Shown: positions 49,197 to 60,437, counted from the first letter of the stretch. The stretch is DNA of 64,000 bases from Zygaena filipendulae (GCA_907165275.2 CAJRBF020000009.1:248001-312000); one strand, 5' to 3'. Program-made: numbers and translations. Notes: generated by a model from the sequence alone, not told the origin.

Positions 49197-51425
49197 CAGA
49201 AAAAGTTCTTGACCTTAAAACCAGTGGAGCACTGCGCCGGTGCGCACTTGGAGCACTGCGCTGGAACAAATCCGGAGCACTGCGGTGGTGCGCACGCGGG
49301 GCACTGCGCTGGTACATATTTAGAACACTGCGGTGGTACTAACTCAGGAGTGAGTGGATTGGAGCCCGGTGTTCCTACGTTTAGAACCGTCATCAACTTA
49401 TCACATATAGACTTAGATATACCTACACAAACAATACTTGCGAGGGGGTTAAATTATGCTCTAACTCCTATACGCATACCTTACGAGGAGATAATAAGTG
49501 GTGTGGAAGAAGCTATCCTGCGTAATAAAATACCACCTCCTGAGGCTGAAGGTCTTAGACAAGACGTCTCTGTCCTATTACGGAAATGTAAATTACCAAA
49601 AGCTAATGTGACAAAAGGAGAACGCGTAGCATTAAGAAATTTACAAAACAATGACGAGATCTTGGTTCTGAAAGCCGATAAAGGTAACGCAACGGTAGTA
49701 TTGAATACCACTGATTACCATTGTAAACTGAACAGTTTACTCGAGGACGAGAACACCTACCTCAAGGTGAATTATAGCCCTACCGCACGGGTTGCACGCA
49801 AACTAAGAGCCACAATTAAAGATCATAAAGATCTATTCACAGAAGATGAGTTTAAACAGCTATACAAACCAACTAACATCCAACCTCCTAAATTATACGG
49901 ATTGCCGAAAATACATAAAGCCAATGTACCCCTGCGTCCGATTGTAAGCCAAATAGGCTCTCCGACTTATAGCTTAGCTAAATATGTAGCTTCAATATTG
50001 CAACCGATGGTTGGACACACATCGTCTTTTGTGAAGGACTCACGCCATTTCGTGGAGATTTTGGGTGATGTGCGACTGGAACGGAATGATATAATGGTAA
50101 GTTTCGATGTCGAATCATTGTTTACCAATGTTCCTGTTGCTGAGTGCCTGGATATCGTAAAAACTAAACTAGAAATGCACGACATACCGGAGGAGTTTAC
50201 CGAGCTTTTGAAGCTGTGCGTCGAGGGAAATTATTTCCTTTACCAAAATGAGTACTACCTCCAAATTGATGGTGTAGCCATGGGTAGTCCAGTAGCCCCT
50301 GTATTGGCTAATATGTGGATGGAACATTTTGAATTGAAGGCCAGCGAGAATGTGTCATCTGTACGGCTGTGGAAAAGATATGTAGATGACATATTTTGCA
50401 TTTTTCGGGGAAACCAAGACGACGTGGCTTTATACTTGAAACATTTAAACTCAATACACCCTCGAATTAGGTTAACCTGTGAATTAGAGTCTAACCGATC
50501 GTTGGCATTTCTGGATGTTAAAGTAATGGTAAAAGAAGATGGATCTCTGGCTCACACTGTATTCCGCAAACCCACACACACAGATCGGTATCTGCATGCC
50601 TCTTCGCACCATCACCCTCGTCATCTGTCATCTGTTGCTACATCATTGACTAATAGAGCTTATGACTTTTGTGACAATGAACACCTTGAGAAAGAATTGC
50701 AACATGTCCTCAGAGTTCTAAAGCAAAACGGATACAGTACGAAGAGAGGTTGCTCGCGGAGAGGGAAACGGGAAAGACCGCCAGAAGTTAGCCGGCAACC
50801 AGCATTCCTACCCTATATCAAAGGTGTTACTGACAGAATTGGAGACAAACTCAATAAATTTTCTATTAAAGCAGTATACAAGCCTGCCAACAAAATGTTT
50901 TCACTTTTACGGTCCCCAAAGGATAAAACACCGTTTCAATCTCCGGGAGTATACAAGATAGATTGCAGTTGTGGTAGCTCATACATAGGACAGACAAAGC
51001 GACCAATTACAGATCGTGTTAAAGAGCACATAACAGCAATTAAAAAACAACAGACTCACAAATCGGCCGTCGCGGAACACATCTTGCAACCGGATCTGAA
51101 TCACTGGATTGAGTTCCATCGTTTGAAGGTTCTCTCAACTGAACGTCACTACTACGCGAGGATAGTGCGTGAAGCGGTTGAAATAAAGAAACACAAAACT
51201 TTCAATCGAGATGACGGATATAGGTTGCCTACGACATGGGATCCTATAATTCAAAAAACAAAAAATCGTTGCGGCCGTCCGGAACCGGTGAACGCGGACC
51301 GAGTGAGTGTAGTGTGCAGGGACCTTAAAAGTGCATCTAATAAAAAAGAACATCCAGTGAGGGTAGATGTGGAATCTGCCCGCGCGGCTCGCTATCGACG
51401 CCGCAATGCTTTAGTCAGCCTGTGA
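49197..51425 (+). pseudogene. Penelope-like protein, main part: reverse transcriptase and GIY-YIG endonuclease
   Basis: The frame continues the N-terminal part at 42213-42620. It starts with five tandem octapeptides rich in Cys and His (EHCAGAHL, EHCAGTNP, EHCGGAHA, GHCAGTYL, EHCGGTNS). Reverse transcriptase follows: LYGLPKIHKANVPLRPIVS, SFDVESLFTNVP, AMGSPVAPVLANMWME and the catalytic KRYVDDIF. The C-terminus has a GIY-YIG nuclease (GVYKIDCSCGSSYIGQTKR, then RVKEHI). These are the two activities of endonuclease-bearing Penelope elements. The last 34 residues lie in the right terminal repeat. Only the gypsy insertion breaks the gene. Confidence 0.85.
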
Positions 51426-51515
51426 CCACGGCGTGATGCAACTCAGCCGAAACGTCAGGCAAAAAAGGTAATAAAAACATCGCGTTCAAGTCCCGCGTAA
51501 TTTACATAATATAAT
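51322..51515 (+). repeat. right terminal direct repeat of the Penelope-like element
   Basis: It appears identical to 42021-42214. It codes for the protein C-terminus (KEHPVRVDVESARAARYRRR) and continues past the stop at 51425. Confidence 0.9.
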
Positions 51516-52069
51516 ATTTAATAATAGTTCTTCGTGTGTCTATTTTCTGTGTGATGGTGTGATTCTTATTATGTTTTGAAGTACCTTTGTCGAGTCAAAA
51601 GATTGCGACAACGTCAACGAAGTTTGCGCGATCGAACGTCTTTTAAGTCTTGTAGGTACCTACGATGTAATCGCAGCAATACCTATTGTTGTCATTCGTT
51701 TTCTGTTTCTGTGTAAATAAGTAGGTACTAAGCTACTTTCTCGATCCCTTTCTGTCGTTTAAATGTGTTTCTCCAGGAGTTTAAACGTTGATGCAAACAT
51801 TGAGTGCGTGCTCCACGAGTGCAGGCGCCGCCGCGTCACTGAATCGTGATACATATAGCGTTGCCGTTGCTCCGTGCCGGGGCTAGCAGGGCGCCTCGCA
51901 GCGCGTTGCTTGGCGCGCGACAGACTGGCGCCATTGTGATGGAGTTGCCTGGGAGCTGACTCAGGGCAGGTCACCATGTCCCACGGTGACAATACTGCGT
52001 TTGAGGTGCTGGATATGCTCTTAAGAGCTAATGATCGCCGAATATTGAGTAAGACGTATCCATTACTTA

Positions 52070-52306
52070 CCGCCGCACTCAGAGTCGACTTTAATGATTA
52101 CTTAGTTAAGTATGGATTTTTAAAACAAAATTGCCCCAATCAGAGATGTTCTGTAAATTAATGTTAATTGGCATTTAATGAGATGTAACTTAATTAGTTA
52201 AATGCCAATTAATATTAATTTATTAAACTTGTCTGATTGCGGCAGTTTTGTTTTAAAAATCTATACTTAACTAAGTAATCATTAAAGTAGACTCTGAGTG
52301 CGGCGG
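52070..52306. mobile_element. 237-bp MITE with ~75-bp inverted ends, TTA duplication
   Basis: The left arm starts ccgccgcactcagagtcgac and the right arm is its near-complement, ending gactctgagtgcggcgg, with a handful of mismatches. TTA flanks both sides (52067-52069 and 52307-52309). No coding part is present. One arm of a relative is at 20703-20760. Confidence 0.85.
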
Positions 52307-52929
52307 TTACTAGATACCTACAATCACATCGGTCAATCGGTATTGACTGCCGATGCAAAATTCCATTAATTTCACACTACACTTTGAATGAATTGGTTAA
52401 GGTAACTAAATACTTATGTTGCATTGTAAGTTACCCGAAGGAAGAGTATCACTTATGTAACTCAAAGAGTAAGCTACCAAAGTAAAAAAAAGATGAAAAC
52501 AAAACATTGAATGGATAAATTACATCTTAACAATTGTATTTCTTATAAACATGAAATGAATATTTGTGCCTATAGTAGACTTATTGTCTGTCTGTAATGT
52601 ACCTACCTGTATATTGTTGTCTTGAATGTTGTGTGATATTTTCTTTTTAATAAATTTCATCACAGATTTATAAAGCTGCGTACACACGAGTGTTGCTTTC
52701 AATGGTATGGGAACATCCATGTTAAATATATGAAGGTAGCATGGAAATTATCAAGTTTGTGTCTCCTATGTTTCTTACACCTAAGCATTTTATTGAAAAA
52801 AGGAGTAGGTATGAGCAATAGGCTCATCCTAATAATAATTAGCAACTTAATTATGTTTTTATTCATTGAAGGAATATTTTGATGACTGAACTTGACTCTT
52901 GTGATGAAATAATTTGTGATGAATTACAT

Positions 52930-53037
52930 GTTAAGTTTATGTAATCCGAAATGTGTATCCGATATCTAGATGTGAATTTAATGTTAAGTTTATGTAACCT
53001 GAAACGTGAATCCGATATCTAGATGTAAATCTAATGT
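52930..53037 (+). repeat. tandem pair of ~53-bp units
   Basis: The phrase ttaagtttatgtaa, then gatatctagatgt and aatctaatg or a variant, occurs twice in succession. Confidence 0.7.
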
Positions 53038-54289
53038 TAAGGTTAATGTTAATCTTAAATAACATGATGTATTTAAAAATTGTAATCTGAGTAATGTAAT
53101 GTTGTAGTTGAACTGAAATGTATTAATTTAGACGCCTAGTAATTTAATTACTAGTGCTTCATAATATTTTTGGTGCTCCTGTAAAAGATAGCTAAGTCTT
53201 AAGCTCACTGTAACAATGTATAAGACTCTGTTGTGCTATGTACACTTAGTAAGCAATAAATACTTGAATACCTGTTAGAAATGGTCAGGTTAGGCCGAGC
53301 TCAAGAAAGATCGAAGCTCTTGTGAAATTACTTAAGCTTACTAAAGTTATGCAGTTGTCAGTTCTACGAATTGCAGTTTACTCTTAGGATGGATATCTGA
53401 ACCGAATGCTGGAACCAAGTGTCTGAAAGAAGTTCGACGTGGGACTCCAGTATGCACACGCCCATACTGCCATGGACGTGCTGCTGCACCGCTACGCTAT
53501 AGTGCGCTGGTACAAGTTGAGGCTGTGTGTTGCATCCTGTGGGCGACATTACCGTGCCACCGTTCATCGTCGCTGTACAGATCGCGTCACAGCACGCCGT
53601 TGCGTCTGTGTCGGCGAAGCGTCACCGTCACCGCACTGTTTTGCATCTCGACTGTATAGCATCGAGGTCATCTTGAAGCCGACCTACCAGTGGGTTGCTA
53701 CGTTCGACGGTGATGACGATGAAGATGGAGATGATGATGAGGATGAAGTTGATGATGATGGTTGCGGAATTCTTCGTTGAGCGAAGTATTACTGGGCACC
53801 GGATTCCGGCCCAGGGTTGAAACCTTTTCGTTATGCGAAGAGTCGCTGTGGTACCTGATCACTACCCAGCGTGTGAAAGCTTTTCGGTAATGGCCTAGGC
53901 CGAAGAGTCGCTGAGTGCGACTGTGAGAGTGTGCGACCGTGCAACGAAGAGACTCTCACAGTGCGGCTCAGTGTTGATTATTTTGCATGTGGTTGTGGAT
54001 GTAGACGTAGATCTTGGGTTTATTTTGGTGTTGGTAATTCGTGTGACGAATATTAATTTTGATGAATATAACTGAAACTAACCTAACTGTGTACCTAAAA
54101 CCTTGTCACTTTTGTTGTATCTGCGAACGTTGTTTAAATTTTGTTGTTAGCGATGATGACGAAATTGGATGCAGTCTAGAGACCCTTTGTTTACCGATCT
54201 GTTACATGTACTGGATGTGCGAGACGAGTCTGATAAGACCTTATCAGATTGATCCTGACGAGGACGTCAGGGTGTCAGGAGAGGCCGTG

Positions 54290-54494
54290 TTGGGAGACTC
54301 GGCTTGGAGAGCGGCAACACTACGGGCAGCGCCATGACAGCGGTCGGCGCGTGAGACGGAACTACGGAAGTAGTCGCTGTTCGCAAGTCATTCCGTCGCA
54401 TCGTCGTTCGTCGATAAGTGTCGTCATATTGAGAGTTTATCATTTTTGTCTGTTTTTATAATTTATTTGGAAATTGAAGAAGGCTTACCTAAAA
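54290..54494 (+). repeat. 205-bp direct repeat, second copy
   Basis: It appears identical to 41681-41885. It ends six bases before the left inverted terminus of the DIRS element. Confidence 0.75.
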
Positions 54495-54500
54495 ATATAT

Positions 54501-54540
54501 TATATTTCGTTCGTTTAATTCTTCAGATATAACATTGTAG
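54501..54540. repeat. left inverted terminal repeat of the DIRS element
   Basis: Begins tatatttcgttcgtttaatt; it is the exact reverse complement of 59121-59160. Confidence 0.9.
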
Positions 54541-54717
54541 ATGTTCAGAGATGAAAATTTTGTGAAATGTAAACAATCTTTATTTATTCTTTAAGAAATA
54601 ATTCCAATCTTTATATCAATATAATGAAATCATCTTAGAAATAAAAATAAAATTTAATCACTATAATTCTAATAATACCAATTCGTATTTGAATTTTTAG
54701 ATAGACTCAAAACACTT

Positions 54718-55827
54718 TCATTCGTTTGGCAGTAATACCGATCTTGCGAAGTTATCTTGGTTTATTATTGGACGATGGTAAAATTTAGCAAAGGTCTGAG
54801 ACCTGCTTGTCCAACCTGCCGCTTTCCTAATGGCTTCTAAGGAGAGGCCACTCGAGCTGGCCGCGGATGTAGCGGCGTGCCACGTGCTGTGCGCGCTGAA
54901 CCTCGCCACATCCACGCCGCTCTCGCTCAGCACCTGCTTAATCCATCTGCTGATGGTTTGAGCAGTTGCCGCCTTGTGAGGCCGCTTGAACGTTACTATA
55001 AGAGTATTTGTGGTCTCACTTCTTAGATCTTTTGTAACAAACATATAGTCTTCTATTAAAGTAGCTGGACAGATTGCTCTATTTTCTTCAAAATAGGGCA
55101 ACGTCAGCACTGGTTGGTCTCGTCCGGCTGCAGAAGTTTTAATTATATCCGAAATACCTATTTGGATACCCGAAGGACCTATGAGGATATTATCTAATTT
55201 TATTAGAGATAGAGTTTGTACTCTATGCGCTGTACAGAGTGCTAAGAGAACCACCAATTTCTTAGTAATTTTTTCAATTGAGAGGTCCCTATTGTGCATT
55301 CAATTTGCGACAAAATTTAAAACTAACTGTGGATCCCAAGTGTGTGAGTATTTTGGAGTAGCGGGTCTTAATTTATAAACGCCTTTGAGAAGTCGTTTTA
55401 CTAGGTCATTAGAAGTTGTGTTATTACCTAAAAGTAGAGACAGAGCTGAGCGATGGCTATTCAAGGATCCATACGCGGCTCCTTTATTGAACTGTTCAGT
55501 TAGAAAAAGAATAACATTCGAAGATGAGGTTGTGAAAGGACTTAGGCGATTGGTTCGACAGAACTCCCACCACAGTTTATAGGTTACGCTATACTGGAGT
55601 ATAGTGTTTTTGGAGAGTGAAGCCATAATTAGGTCGAGCGCCGGGTATAGTGTCCCTCTGGTTGCGAAGGCAGCCCGGAGAGTATCGCCGCAGCCAGGGT
55701 AAACTGCCTCGGAGGGAGTTGATGAGTCCTGGCAAAAGACAACGAGAAGTTTGGATCTGGATAAAAATATACAATATCTGATTGAACTATTTTCATAAGC
55801 AAGGGAAACCAAGGCTGGGACAGCCAA
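54718..55827 (-). pseudogene. DIRS tyrosine recombinase with stop and catalytic change
   Basis: The N-terminal core-binding part (SKNTILQYSVTYKLWWEFC, HRSALSLLLG) ends at an in-frame TGA at 55300-55302, then the catalytic part resumes in the same frame. Of the catalytic set, Arg of the first motif (CTAHRVQTL), the AGW site and the nucleophilic Tyr (FAKFYHRP) are present. The HxxR motif reads HSTWH, so the second Arg is replaced by Trp. Either change would stop strand exchange. The N-terminus overlaps the reverse transcriptase ORF in another frame, as in relatives. Confidence 0.8.
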
Positions 55828-57545
55828 TAAGGGAATATGAAGATACCTTCTGCTTCATCTCTAATTATTTTCTGTATGCATTTTAAGATTAATGAAAAAG
55901 GTGGAAATGCATAAAAATACGTAGATTTCCAGTTTATTGTAAATGCGTCTACTGTCCAGGCGTCTGGATCAGGTTTCCACGAGACGTATGTTTCGCATTT
56001 AGCGGTAGTGCGAGAGGCGAACAGATCTATAGCTGGTTCACCGAATGTTTTTATAACCCTTCGATACTCTTCGTCAGACAGACACCACTCGATATCGGGG
56101 TTAATCTTTCTTGACTCTTGGTCTGCTTCTATGTTATCTTTTGTGTTTATATAAGAAGCGAACAACCATATATTTCGCTTTTCGCACCACTGCCAAATAG
56201 TTTTGGTCAAATCGGTCAAGTGGGGAAATTGAACTCCTCCCATTCTATTGATGTAACTGATCGCAGTTGTATTATCAATGCGTAACAAAATATTACAATT
56301 TTCATATTCTCGAGCAAAGCATTTCAGACCGAGAAAGACTGCGAGTAGTTCCAGATAATTTATATGATAACTACGCTCACTGTGTTTCCATCCACCATTA
56401 ACACGATTGTTATTACAATATGCACCCCAGCCGGTCATAGACGCGTCAGTAAATATTTCAAGAACGTAATCAGGCATTTCGATGGAATTCGCTGTGGAGA
56501 AAATGATTTTAATCCACCATTCTAAGTCCGGCAAGATAGTAACCGGAGGTTTAAATTTTGCTTCGTAACTTTGAAGTTTTATTAAAGCTAAATATTTCTG
56601 TCGCTCTAATTCTTTTGTATAAAGCCAGCCGTATCTAACGGCTGGGCATGCTGCGGTTAGGACTCCTAATAAATGTGCAAAGTCTCTTATGGAACACACC
56701 GGTAGTAAAGTAAATTTTTGCACTAATTGTAGTATTTTGTTACGCTTGTCTAGTGGTAACGAAATTGACATATCCACCGAGTTGTATATAAACCCTAAAA
56801 ATTTACAACATTGTTTTGGGCGTAAACAGCTTTTATCAAAGTTCACTACGAAGCTTAAACAGTTGAGTAATTTAAGAGTTTCACTAACATTTCTCTGACA
56901 ATCACCATAATTATCGCCTATACATAGCCAGTCGTCGAGATAAATGACAGATTTAAATCCACGATGCCTTAAATAACCTACTACTTCTCTCATGATCTTT
57001 GTAAATGTTCGCGGTGCCGACGATAATCCGTACGGCATAGCAGTGAACTCATACAAAGTGGTTTTTAAATTTTCGTCTTCAAATTTAAATCTAAGATACT
57101 TACGATGAGTGCGAGCGACAGGTACAAGTAAATAAGATTCTTTGAGATCAATAGTCGCCATGAAATCATTTTTTGGTATCATCTTTGAGGCTGTTCTATA
57201 ATCCTCCATTTTGAAATGTTCATTAGAAACGAACTTATTCAACTGTTTAAGGTTTAGTATGAATCTATGACCGCCATTCGGTTTTGGAACCAAAAAGATA
57301 TTAGATATGAATTGATCTTTTTGAGGCTTACATTTTGTAATAGCACCTAAATCTTTCAATTTACGGATGGCAAGTGCTATTTCCTGTTTTTTTTTTTTAT
57401 GGAAAAAGAGCTGCGTGGGGAATAAACTTGTTCTACTTTACGAGCAAAGGGTATACTATAGCCATTACGAATTAAATCTAGAATAACTGGATTACCTGTG
57501 ATGCCTAGCCAGCAATCATAGTAATATTTTAATCTACCAGCATGT
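55629..57545 (-). pseudogene. DIRS reverse transcriptase/RNase H, frame broken at an A12 run
   Basis: The main frame (to 57359 and slightly beyond) has ISNIFLVPKPNGGHRFILNL, the catalytic VIYLDDWLCIG, RNase H with IFTDASMTGWGAY, and the DIRS-specific region PAIDLFASRTTAKCETYVSW. The usual start of the domain (GRLKYYY, LIRNGYSIPFARKVEQ) is encoded at about 57400-57545 in another frame. The two join at twelve A residues on the sense strand (complement of 57387-57398), one base short of the in-frame count. Slippage, sequencing error or mutation could explain it. Confidence 0.8.
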
Positions 57546-57552
57546 ACCTGTA

Positions 57553-58490
57553 CTACTGCTTCGCAGGGGCACGTTTGTTGTAGCCCGAGGACTGCGGAGG
57601 GCGCGCCGAGGGCGCCGTCGGCGTCGTCGGTGCGGGTTGCGCTCGGCGATATGCTTGCGGCGCCGGCGTCCTGTACAGGTTGTGCGAAAACGATCTCCCT
57701 CCTCGTCTCGCTGGCGGCGGGTAACGAGGAGGGGTCGACCAGTTTCCCTGATACTGAGAGCGAGCAATAGATGTTGCAGTCCCTGCCGATGAAGCTTTTG
57801 GATTATGGACTTTTTTGATTTGGAGCCCTTGTTTTTCAATAGCTTTTGAAGCCTTGATTTTTTCCGGTAATTTATTTCCAAACAGAGTCTCGTCTCTGTC
57901 TTGATCCTGTATCAGTGTAAGGAAAGCTTTGTGCAATCCAGGTAGGATGAGTTTGGTTCTCACTTGTGTCTCTATAAAGTGCAGGTCGGTAAGTATACGA
58001 CAACCATCCGATAAAATTTTTACCGCTTGAACCTTGTCTTCACCGGTCAGAAGTAAAGTCATCGCTTTATTGATGGCCGTTATGCCTCGGCCAAGCTGGT
58101 CCTGTTTAGCTTGAATTTTCTTGTCCCTAGACCTCACTATGTCGGGGACAGCCGCAGATATTTCTGCATTCAGAGTAGGTGCCTTCAGCAACCTGCAATT
58201 GTCGGGGATGGAATAATCTTTCAGAAGTTTTTCTTTTGCTTCGTTTGGTATACCTTTTTTAAGGATAGGTAGCCAACGCTGGGCCAGCTTACTATGAATA
58301 TCTGGCCCATATATGGGAATATCATCCATAGCATCGCCTAAGGCTTCGAGTAAGTCAGGATTGAGTTCAGGTGCCGGCTCTGCAGTCTCTTCATGTGGAA
58401 CTGATGAGACGTCATAAGATGGTTCGATGACTTGCACCAGAGGCGACAACATGTCGTCATTATTCTGATCCATGCGTTGAATTTCTTTGT
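57553..58490 (-). CDS. DIRS Gag-like protein, exon 2
   Basis: The open frame from ATG 58471-58473 encodes 306 residues; the exon itself probably starts at 58490 after a tttgttcattcag acceptor. The middle contains LAQRWLPILKKGIPNEAKEK and LLLTGEDKVQAVKILSDG, typical of DIRS Gag-like proteins of invertebrates. The C-terminus is Pro, Arg and Ser-rich and probably binds RNA. No zinc knuckle is present. The frame is intact and ends just before the reverse transcriptase segment. Confidence 0.75.
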
Positions 58491-58816
58491 CTGAATGAAC
58501 AAAAAATATTTAATTAAAAATTTTTTTTTTTTTTTTGAGGGTAGAATAAAAAATATATTTATAAAGTGGTGTATAACAATGTAACTCAATTTTATAATAT
58601 TTGTTGAAGTTAAAGTCTTCAAACATAAAAACCTTCGTGTTGACCCGCAGTCAAACCGCCAGGTTGGTTTTTCTGAGCATCATGCTAACCCATCGTGATA
58701 ACACACGGTTAACCTCCAGGGAAGCTTACAGATGCTGAACGCATGATAATATGAAATTTTACTTAATGATTTTATTTATTTTTCACTTCACTTGTAAATA
58801 GCCAAATAAAACTTAC
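58491..58816 (-). other. 326-nt intron in the DIRS element
   Basis: In sense it begins GTAAGT (complement of 58811-58816) and ends at TTCATTCAG (58491 side), with an A/T-rich tract near the acceptor. The flanking frames join exactly through a split Asp codon. Confidence 0.65.
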
Positions 58817-58952
58817 CTGAATTTTCATCAGAGCTTGACGAGGACGAGTACACAATCACACGATTACGTGGTTTCCTAGATTTGCGCTTGCGCAGTTTTT
58901 TAATTTTAGAATTATAATATTCTATTTTGTCCTCGGCACTTCATTTAGGCAT
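58817..58952 (-). pseudogene. DIRS 5' exon encoding a basic, serine-rich leader
   Basis: From ATG 58950-58952 the frame has a TGA as fourth codon (58941-58943), then stays open. It codes for EDKIEYYNSKIKKLRKRK, a basic stretch like a nuclear localisation signal, and a serine/aspartate run before the GTAAGT donor. It joins exon 2 in frame. The early stop should prevent translation from this ATG; starting at the exon-2 ATG may bypass it. Confidence 0.6.
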
Positions 58953-59120
58953 TTTGCTAAACTTTCTTACTTAAGTATTTGGGGAACGTGTGCTTGTTGC
59001 CGTTGCACGATAAAGAATGATGAACGAGAGCCGCGTTTATCCACTCGTAGGTAGACAGTACTTTGTTTTTTTATTACTACCTACTCTAAAGGTGCAAAAT
59101 GTTGCCAGTACGATACAGTA

Positions 59121-59160
59121 CTACAATGTTATATCTGAAGAATTAAACGAACGAAATATA
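59121..59160. repeat. right inverted terminal repeat of the DIRS element
   Basis: It ends aattaaacgaacgaaatata and pairs perfectly with 54501-54540. Confidence 0.9.
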
Positions 59161-59948
59161 ATTATATAATTTATAATTCTAAATCTAATTCTATTCTAAT
59201 TCTAAATCTAATTATATAATTCTTTTGAACTGAACTAAAATACTTCATGAAACACAATTTGGTGAGCACATCTGTTTTGGCTGGTATTTAGAATTTATTG
59301 GAAGAAATTAATTACATTTTTGGTAGGCATTAAAACAAGCCATTTAAAAATAATATGTGGAAAATAAAATTCTGGTTGGCAAAGCCAAACCATCCTGTTT
59401 TTACTTCTTGCACTAAAAATTAATTCCAAGAAACATAAAAAAATTGGGCTTGACTTTATTGTAGATTAATTAATTATTTTTTTTGGACTGATTTTGCAAC
59501 TTTCACTAAACCAAGATTTATATTTACTTATTGGTGCAAGTTGTCGGACATTTATTTTTTAAGAGATATCAATCAGTTACGCTTTTGAATTGGTATAAAC
59601 ATTTATTAATTTTTATATAATAACTTTACACTATTTTTACAATTTTTAAGTAGGACATTATTATTATCTTGATTTTTTTAATTTTTCCAAATCTTCGCTA
59701 AGTTTTTTGTGGCCTTCTTTCGCTTTTATGCACTCTACTTGCAAATCCTTAAATTGACTCTGTAATAAAAATAATATACAACATAATATTATATTTAATA
59801 AAGTACTGTTATAAAATATGATTTCTTTACTACTAGCGACCCGCCCCGGCTTCTCACGGTCAGTAGGTATTAATGCCTCCATTTATTTATTTTCCATGTT
59901 TTGTTTGTCGTGTCAGGATCGCATCAGCTTGATGCGCCGAATATGACG

Positions 59949-60115
59949 ACCGGATTGGCGCAGTAGGTACCTATCCGCTTATTTATTTATTTTTAAGAAG
60001 ACCAACAGCTTTAAAAAAAACATTATTGTATCATTATCAAGAGGTTCCGGGTTCGATTCCCGCGTGGAGGTGGACTCTGTGTGATGAACAGAGGGTTCCA
60101 CTTTCCAGTCTATAG
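59949..60115 (+). repeat. tRNA-derived SINE-like repeat
   Basis: It has an A-box-like ggattggcgcagtagg and a B-box-like gttccgggttcgattcccgc, then gtggactctgtgtgatgaac. The second half resembles 27160-27245. The A-B spacing is long, so part may be inserted. Confidence 0.45.
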
Positions 60116-60327
60116 GCGTGTTATATAATAATTAATTGATACATGTATTTTTGAATGAAATCATTTACCTAACTTAAAGAAGATTGTTTTCTGTGATTGT
60201 TTCATTGGCACACAATTTTTCCATTATATCCTTTAACTTTTTTCTATCAGCCTCGTAATATGCTTTATGTGCCTCAGACAATAATTTATCAATCCTATTC
60301 TTATATTCCGTAATAACTAACAATAAT

Positions 60328-60378
60328 AGATGTTACATAATTACTTGTAAGTACAATACAAGTAATTATGTAACATCT
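60328..60378. repeat. hairpin with 22-bp perfect arms
   Basis: The arm agatgttacataattacttg(ta) pairs exactly with its complement after a 7-base loop. It lies just before a LINE/SINE-type tail. Confidence 0.85.
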
Positions 60379-60394
60379 GACTTAAAATGTACAC

Positions 60395-60437
60395 TTGGTT
60401 GCAATAAATGTTTGATTGATTGATTGATTGATTGATA
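60395..60437 (+). repeat. (GATT)n tail after gcaataaatg
   Basis: gttgcaataaatgtttgatt is followed by repeated GATT. This is the look of a LINE-mobilised 3' end in moths. Confidence 0.6.

Larger units (their letters stand above)
42021..51515 (+). mobile_element. Penelope-like element (with GIY-YIG endonuclease), split by gypsy copy 2
   Basis: Bounded by 194-bp direct repeats at 42021-42214 and 51322-51515, which overlap the ORF start and end. Penelope-like elements often have such terminal repeats. The coding frame runs 42213-42620, is interrupted by the 6.6-kb gypsy element and continues in frame at 49197. The frame is otherwise open, with reverse transcriptase and endonuclease motifs kept. 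Confidence 0.85.
51516..54289. other. intronic stretch with a MITE and short open frames
   Basis: It holds a possible short coding start at 51976 (MSHGDNTAFEVLDMLLRAND), cut by the MITE at 52070; a tandem pair of ~53-bp units near 52930-53037; and open frames at 53439-53780 (Cys-rich with an acidic Asp/Glu tail) and 54059-54337. None belongs to a family I recognise. The last ends in DPDEDVRVSGEAV just before a possible LTR start, which would fit the end of a BEL/Pao pol, but that is speculative. Confidence 0.35.
54501..59160 (-). mobile_element. DIRS-type tyrosine-recombinase retrotransposon
   Basis: A minus-strand element bounded by perfect 40-bp inverted repeats (54501-54540 and 59121-59160). 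Sense order is a short basic exon, an intron, gag-like ORF, reverse transcriptase/RNase H and tyrosine recombinase, the DIRS arrangement. DIRS elements integrate by recombinase, not integrase, and give no target duplication; none is seen. Several disabling changes are present. Confidence 0.85.

Noticed and set aside
59949..60115. A tRNA gene
   Set aside because: Box-like motifs are present, but spacing and folding do not fit a tRNA; it fits a SINE better.
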